Positions 5,314 through 8,899 of a stretch of 8,899 nt of DNA are shown here, in pieces. How positions within the stretch are numbered: the first letter of the stretch is position 1; each line of letters opens with the position of its first letter. The stretch comes from [Eubacterium] saphenum (lineage in GTDB: Bacteria > Bacillota > Clostridia > Oscillospirales > Ruminococcaceae). The position numbers and the translations under genes are program-made. The stretch covers positions 1-8,899 of the forward strand of contig SFHN01000038.1 of the NCBI GenBank assembly GCA_004555635.1, given 5' to 3'. The notes below the pieces were generated by a model, which worked only from the letters and a program-made list of their open reading frames with translations, made no database searches and was not told the DNA's origin.

Positions 5314-5817
5314 TTGTTTATAATGTGGGATTGCCTTTGCGATGATGACCCTGCAAAAGGCAGGCTTTCACCCGAGGAATACGAGCGGTTCATCAAAAGT
5401 ATGCAGGTGATGAGAGGGCTTAATATGTCGGCGTTTACCGACGACCTCACCGTGCCGGAGCTTGGACTTCTCTGCATTGCGGAGGACTATATAAACAAAA
5501 ACGGCAGCGCGGTTTCTGTGGCTGAGGCTGCGTGGCGGCTTGACGTGTCCGTTCCCGCCGTGTCGCGAACGCTTAAATCGCTCGAAAGGAAAAAGCTGAT
5601 TGAGCGTCGCGTTGACGAGCGCGACCGCCGCAGCGTAAAGCTGATTGTAACCGACGAGGGCAAAGAGGCTATGCTGCGCAACCTGCGTCACGGCTTGGAA
5701 ATGCTGAACCGCGTGCTTGACCGTTTTTCCGACGACGAGCTTAGCGCGATGGTGGATTTTCACTGCCGCATTTCAAGAGCGCTTGCCGATGAGGCGGGCG
5801 GGCGCTCAAAGCGCTGA
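5314..5817 (+). CDS. MarR-family transcriptional repressor
   Basis: A 167-aa protein with the MarR winged helix-turn-helix: helices around TVPELGLLCIAEDYI, recognition region VSVAEAAWRLDVSVPAVSRTLKSLERKKLIER (residues about 66-97), then the wing DERDRRSVKLIVTDEG with the conserved D-x-R-D-x-R pattern. Flanking N- and C-terminal helices would form the dimer interface. TTG 5314 is taken as the start because GGGTG (5304-5308) lies 5 nt upstream; ATG 5323, three codons in, is an alternative with longer spacing. It lies just after a consensus promoter with an overlapping palindrome and 26 nt before an ABC exporter gene. Proteins of this kind usually lose DNA binding on contact with a small toxic compound and so switch on the adjacent exporter; the ligand is unknown. 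Confidence 0.93.
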   Translation: MFIMWDCLCDDDPAKGRLSPEEYERFIKSMQVMRGLNMSAFTDDLTVPELGLLCIAEDYINKNGSAVSVAEAAWRLDVSVPAVSRTLKSLERKKLIERRVDERDRRSVKLIVTDEGKEAMLRNLRHGLEMLNRVLDRFSDDELSAMVDFHCRISRALADEAGGRSKR

Positions 5818-5843
5818 TGTTTCTGCAAGAAAGGAGCGAAACA

Positions 5844-8645
5844 ATGCTGGAAATAAAGAACATAACAAAGGACTACGAAACGGGCGGCGACGTTGTTCAC
5901 GCGCTGCGCGACGTTTCGATAAGCTTCCGCGAAAGCGAGCTTGTGTCTGTTCTTGGTCAGTCTGGCTGCGGCAAGACAACGCTGCTTAACATTATTGGAG
6001 GACTTGATCACTACACCACGGGCGACCTTATCATCAACGGGAAATCCACCCGCGAGTTTAAGGACCGCGACTGGGACACCTACCGCAACCACTCCATCGG
6101 GTTTATCTTCCAGAGCTACAACCTTATCCCCCACCAGTCGGTTTTGGCGAATGTTGAGCTTGCGCTTACCCTGTCGGGAGTAAGCAAGCAGGAGCGCCGC
6201 CGCCGCGCGGTTGAAGCGCTCGAAAAGGTGGGGCTTGGCGACCAGCTTAACAAGCGCCCGAATCAGATGTCGGGCGGACAAATGCAGCGCGTTGCGATTG
6301 CCCGCGCGCTTGTAAACGACCCGGATATCCTGCTTGCGGACGAGCCGACAGGCGCGCTTGACAGCGACACTTCCGTTCAGATAATGGAGCTAATAAAGGA
6401 AATCGCCAAAGACCGCCTTGTAATAATGGTAACGCACAATCCCGAGCTTGCGGAGAAGTATTCCACGAGAATAGTGCGGCTGCTTGACGGCAAGATAATC
6501 GGCGACTCCGACCCGTTTGACGGAAACGCGCCGAAGGAGAAGAAATCCGCCGTAAACAAGGGCAGCAAGGCTAAGACCTCGATGTCGTTTGCGACCGCGC
6601 TTTCGCTTTCGCTGAACAACCTGATGACGAAAAAGGGCAGAACCTTCCTCACCGCCTTTGCGGGCAGTATCGGAATTATCGGAATCGCGCTTATCCTGTC
6701 GCTGTCAAACGGCGTTCAGACCTACATCGACAGCGTTGAGCGCTCGACGCTCGCCTCCTACCCGATATCGATACAGGGAGAAACCGTCGATTATTCGGGG
6801 ATAATGGCGTCTATGATGGGCGTTCGTCAGGACAGCCTTGAAAACCGCGAGCCTGACAGAATATACACCAACGACATCTCTACCGAGATGATGAGAACAA
6901 TGCTCTCCGAGATGCAGACGAACAACCTTGCGGAGTTCAAGAAGTATCTCGAAAGTAACCCCGACAACATTCTCGACAACGTTTCCGAGATAAAGTATTC
7001 CTATTCGCCAAACCTGTACATCTACGGCACAGACCTGAACGACAACGTAGTGCGCGTTAACCCGTCAACCGTTATGGAGGCTATGATGGGAAAGGCTATG
7101 GCGGGAAGCGTCGAGCAGCTACAGGGCACCTATTCCACGATGATGGGAATGGGCAGCAACGCTATGAGCAGCCAGTATAACGTTTGGAGCGAGCTTATGA
7201 GCGCTTCTGCGGTTGCAGACCAGTACGAGGTGCTTGCGGGCAGGGCGCCCGAGGCGTACAACGAGGTTGTTGTCCTTGTAAACGAGAGAAACGAGATGAG
7301 CGACATTGCGCTTTATGCGCTCGGACTGCGCGACCAGTCGGAGCTGTCGGGAATGATGGCGAAGATTATGGCGGGCGAGAGCTTCGACATTGACACGGGC
7401 GACCTTTCGTTCTCCTATGACGAGCTGATGAACCTTGAGTTTAGACTGCTTGTGGCAAGCGACCTCTACAAGGAAAACGGCGAGGGCGGCTACGATGATA
7501 TGAGCGAGGACGAGGAGTATATGCGCGGCGTTCTTGACGCGGCTCCCGTTATAAAGGTAGTGGGCATTCTCCGCCCGAACTCCGACAGCCTTATGGCTAC
7601 CTCTACAAGCGGCGGAATCGGCTACACCGCGGCGCTTACCGAGTATATGATAAACCGCGTGAACGAAAGTGAACTTGTGGTAAAGCAGCGCGAAAACCCC
7701 TCTGTTGACGTGTTCACGGGAATAGAGTTCCCCGAGGAGGACGAGGAGCCCGAGAAGGCTATGTCGCAGGAAGAAGCTATGCAGCTTATTATGGGAATGA
7801 TGTCCCCCGAGCAGCTCGGACAGCTTTCACAGTCGCTTATCGCGGGGCTTTCTCCCGAGCAGCAGGCGGAGCTTATGATGCTTCCCGAGGAAAACCGGCA
7901 GGCTGCGCTTTTCGGTATGTCAGACCCCGCGGCGGTTACAAAGGCGTTTATGGACGCTATGACCGCAGAGCAGCTTCAGCAGATGATGGCGCTGACTGCC
8001 GAGCCGGAAAGCACGGAAGCTACCTATGACGGAAACCTCGAGCTTCTCGGCGTGGCTGACCTTGCGAAGCCGAACGGAATTTCGATTTACTGCACCGACT
8101 TTGACGGCAAGGAAGCTATGTCGCAGTTCATAGAGGACTACAACAACCGCTGCAACGCCGAGGACAGGAAAGAGGATATCATAAACTACACCGATTATAT
8201 CGGGCTTATGATAAGCTCCGTCAGCACGATTATCGACGCGATTTCGTATATCCTTATCGCGTTTGTCGGAATTTCGCTTGTCGTTTCGTCGATTATGATA
8301 GGCATAATCACCTACATTTCCGTTCTCGAGCGCACAAAGGAAATCGGCATTCTGCGCGCAATCGGCGCGTCAAAGCGCGATGTAAAGCGCGTGTTCAACG
8401 CAGAAACGCTTATCGTCGGGTTTGCGGCGGGCGCTATCGGCATAGGGGCAACGCTGCTGCTGAATATCCCGATAAATATGATTATCCACGCGCTGACGGA
8501 TATCGAGAATATGAACTCCGTGCTTCCGTGGCAGGGCGGCGTGATACTTGTTATAATAAGTATGCTGCTGACGCTTATCGCGGGACTTTTCCCTGCGGGC
8601 TTTGCGGCAAGAAAAGACCCTGTAGAGGCATTGCGGACAGAGTAA
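5844..8645 (+). CDS. Fused ABC transporter ATPase-permease of the MacB/FtsX type
   Basis: A 933-aa single-chain half-transporter. The start at 5844 (MLEIKN...) follows AAAGGAG (5830-5836) by 7 nt; an ATG overlapping the MarR stop has no such site. ATPase domain, residues about 1-225: Walker A GQSGCGKTT (38-46), Q-loop Q90, signature MSGGQ (142-146), Walker B ILLADE (162-167), H-loop H198. Membrane segment 1 is near 272-292. A very large extracytoplasmic domain follows (about 293-785), then three membrane segments (about 797-822, 855-882, 896-920) with the FtsX-type motif LERTKEIGILRAIGASKRDV and the terminal DPVEAL. MacB-type proteins dimerise and move or sense substrates outside the membrane (antibiotics, peptides, lipids) rather than pumping across it. 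The extracytoplasmic domain is larger than the roughly 220-residue one of MacB and contains a Met/Gln/Glu-rich stretch at 636-720. Co-transcription with the MarR gene suggests inducible export or drug resistance; the substrate is unknown. Confidence 0.95.
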   Translation: MLEIKNITKDYETGGDVVHALRDVSISFRESELVSVLGQSGCGKTTLLNIIGGLDHYTTGDLIINGKSTREFKDRDWDTYRNHSIGFIFQSYNLIPHQSVLANVELALTLSGVSKQERRRRAVEALEKVGLGDQLNKRPNQMSGGQMQRVAIARALVNDPDILLADEPTGALDSDTSVQIMELIKEIAKDRLVIMVTHNPELAEKYSTRIVRLLDGKIIGDSDPFDGNAPKEKKSAVNKGSKAKTSMSFATALSLSLNNLMTKKGRTFLTAFAGSIGIIGIALILSLSNGVQTYIDSVERSTLASYPISIQGETVDYSGIMASMMGVRQDSLENREPDRIYTNDISTEMMRTMLSEMQTNNLAEFKKYLESNPDNILDNVSEIKYSYSPNLYIYGTDLNDNVVRVNPSTVMEAMMGKAMAGSVEQLQGTYSTMMGMGSNAMSSQYNVWSELMSASAVADQYEVLAGRAPEAYNEVVVLVNERNEMSDIALYALGLRDQSELSGMMAKIMAGESFDIDTGDLSFSYDELMNLEFRLLVASDLYKENGEGGYDDMSEDEEYMRGVLDAAPVIKVVGILRPNSDSLMATSTSGGIGYTAALTEYMINRVNESELVVKQRENPSVDVFTGIEFPEEDEEPEKAMSQEEAMQLIMGMMSPEQLGQLSQSLIAGLSPEQQAELMMLPEENRQAALFGMSDPAAVTKAFMDAMTAEQLQQMMALTAEPESTEATYDGNLELLGVADLAKPNGISIYCTDFDGKEAMSQFIEDYNNRCNAEDRKEDIINYTDYIGLMISSVSTIIDAISYILIAFVGISLVVSSIMIGIITYISVLERTKEIGILRAIGASKRDVKRVFNAETLIVGFAAGAIGIGATLLLNIPINMIIHALTDIENMNSVLPWQGGVILVIISMLLTLIAGLFPAGFAARKDPVEALRTE

Positions 8646-8668
8646 TCACGGCAGGAATAATGTACATT

Positions 8669-8698
8669 AACGGCGGGAACTTCGGCTTCCGCCGTTTT
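8669..8698 (+). terminator. Intrinsic terminator of the marR-ABC operon
   Basis: AACGGCGG (8669-8676) pairs with CCGCCGTT (8689-8696), and the inner part closes on a C(TTCG)G tetraloop (8680-8685). The stem runs into TTTTGGCTTT on the plus strand, 23 nt after the transporter stop codon. This is a typical rho-independent terminator with a short U tract. Confidence 0.85.
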
Positions 8699-8770
8699 GG
8701 CTTTGTAAACTATTTACGTGTCAAGACGTGGGTTTTTCGCAACGCATTCCATTTCTTTATGTTTTGTAAG

Positions 8771-8800
8771 AATAATTTACCTTTTGTTAAGTAAATTATT
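8771..8800. repeat. AT-rich perfect inverted repeat
   Basis: AATAATTTAC (8771-8780) and GTAAATTATT (8791-8800) are exact reverse complements around a 10-nt loop, and AAG/CTT outside them can extend the stem past one bulged base. It lies between the operon terminator and the next promoter. It may be an operator or a weak second terminator. The rest of 8700-8850 is AT-rich with no gene. Confidence 0.5.
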
Positions 8801-8856
8801 TCTTGGTTTAAGGGAAAATGCACAAAAAGCTTAAACAAAATATGTGGAATTGAATA

Positions 8857-8898
8857 TTGAAAAAGCAGCTTCAATAAGGTATAATGTAAATTAGGAGA
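8857..8898 (+). promoter_or_regulatory. Promoter and Shine-Dalgarno of a gene beginning beyond the window
   Basis: TTGAAA (8857-8862) and TATAAT (8880-8885) are 17 nt apart. AGGAGA (8893-8898) follows directly, so transcription would start almost at the ribosome binding site and the leader would be only about 15 nt. The start codon must lie just past the window edge. Confidence 0.8.
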
Positions 8899-8899
8899 A

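Overview
The window looks like ordinary chromosome from an endospore-forming member of the Clostridia. The spoVAC-spoVAD-spoVAE operon is the main evidence, and a Ruminococcus/Oscillospiraceae-like source is my inference from the GC-rich coding style, the Sel1/zinc-ribbon protein and the repeat style; no rRNA or tRNA is present to confirm it. TGA is used as a normal stop here (SpoVAD and the MarR gene both end in TGA).

Layout. Positions 1-1247 (minus) hold most of a GTG-started zinc-ribbon + Sel1-repeat protein whose 3' end lies outside the window. It has a near-consensus promoter and was easy to miss because it starts with GTG and has no stop in view. Positions 1407-1886 (minus) encode a cysteine-free MGMT/alkyltransferase-like DNA-binding protein with its own promoter and a probable terminator. 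Positions about 1940-2290 carry no gene but contain a cluster of hairpins that looks like a dispersed repeat. Positions 2292-4145 (minus) are the spore dipicolinic-acid channel operon spoVAC-spoVAD-spoVAE, with a weak sigma-G-like promoter upstream.

Divergent from spoVAC, a strong promoter at 4262-4290 reads into a lipoprotein gene (4350-4718) that is broken by TGA directly after the lipobox cysteine and otherwise consists of a Pro-Glu-Thr heptad linker. It converges on a short two-TM bacterial-PH-domain gene (4787-5143, minus). An 80-bp segment with perfect 12-bp terminal inverted repeats (4713-4792) sits at the junction and supplies the 'TGT TGA' ending of both reading frames, suggesting a small mobile element that truncated both genes.

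From 5236 onward (plus) there is a self-contained regulatory/export module: a consensus promoter with a 20-bp perfect palindrome over the start of transcription, a MarR-family repressor, and a fused ATPase-permease of the MacB/FtsX type with a very large extracytoplasmic domain that includes a Met/Gln-rich stretch. A UUCG-loop terminator follows. The window ends with an AT-rich hairpin and a promoter plus Shine-Dalgarno for a gene that starts just beyond the edge.

I see no CRISPR array, phage genes, full insertion sequence or toxin-antitoxin pair, and no convincing new multi-gene system. The most noteworthy items are the stop codon after the lipobox, the 80-bp inverted-repeat element and the structured repeat at about 1940-2290.
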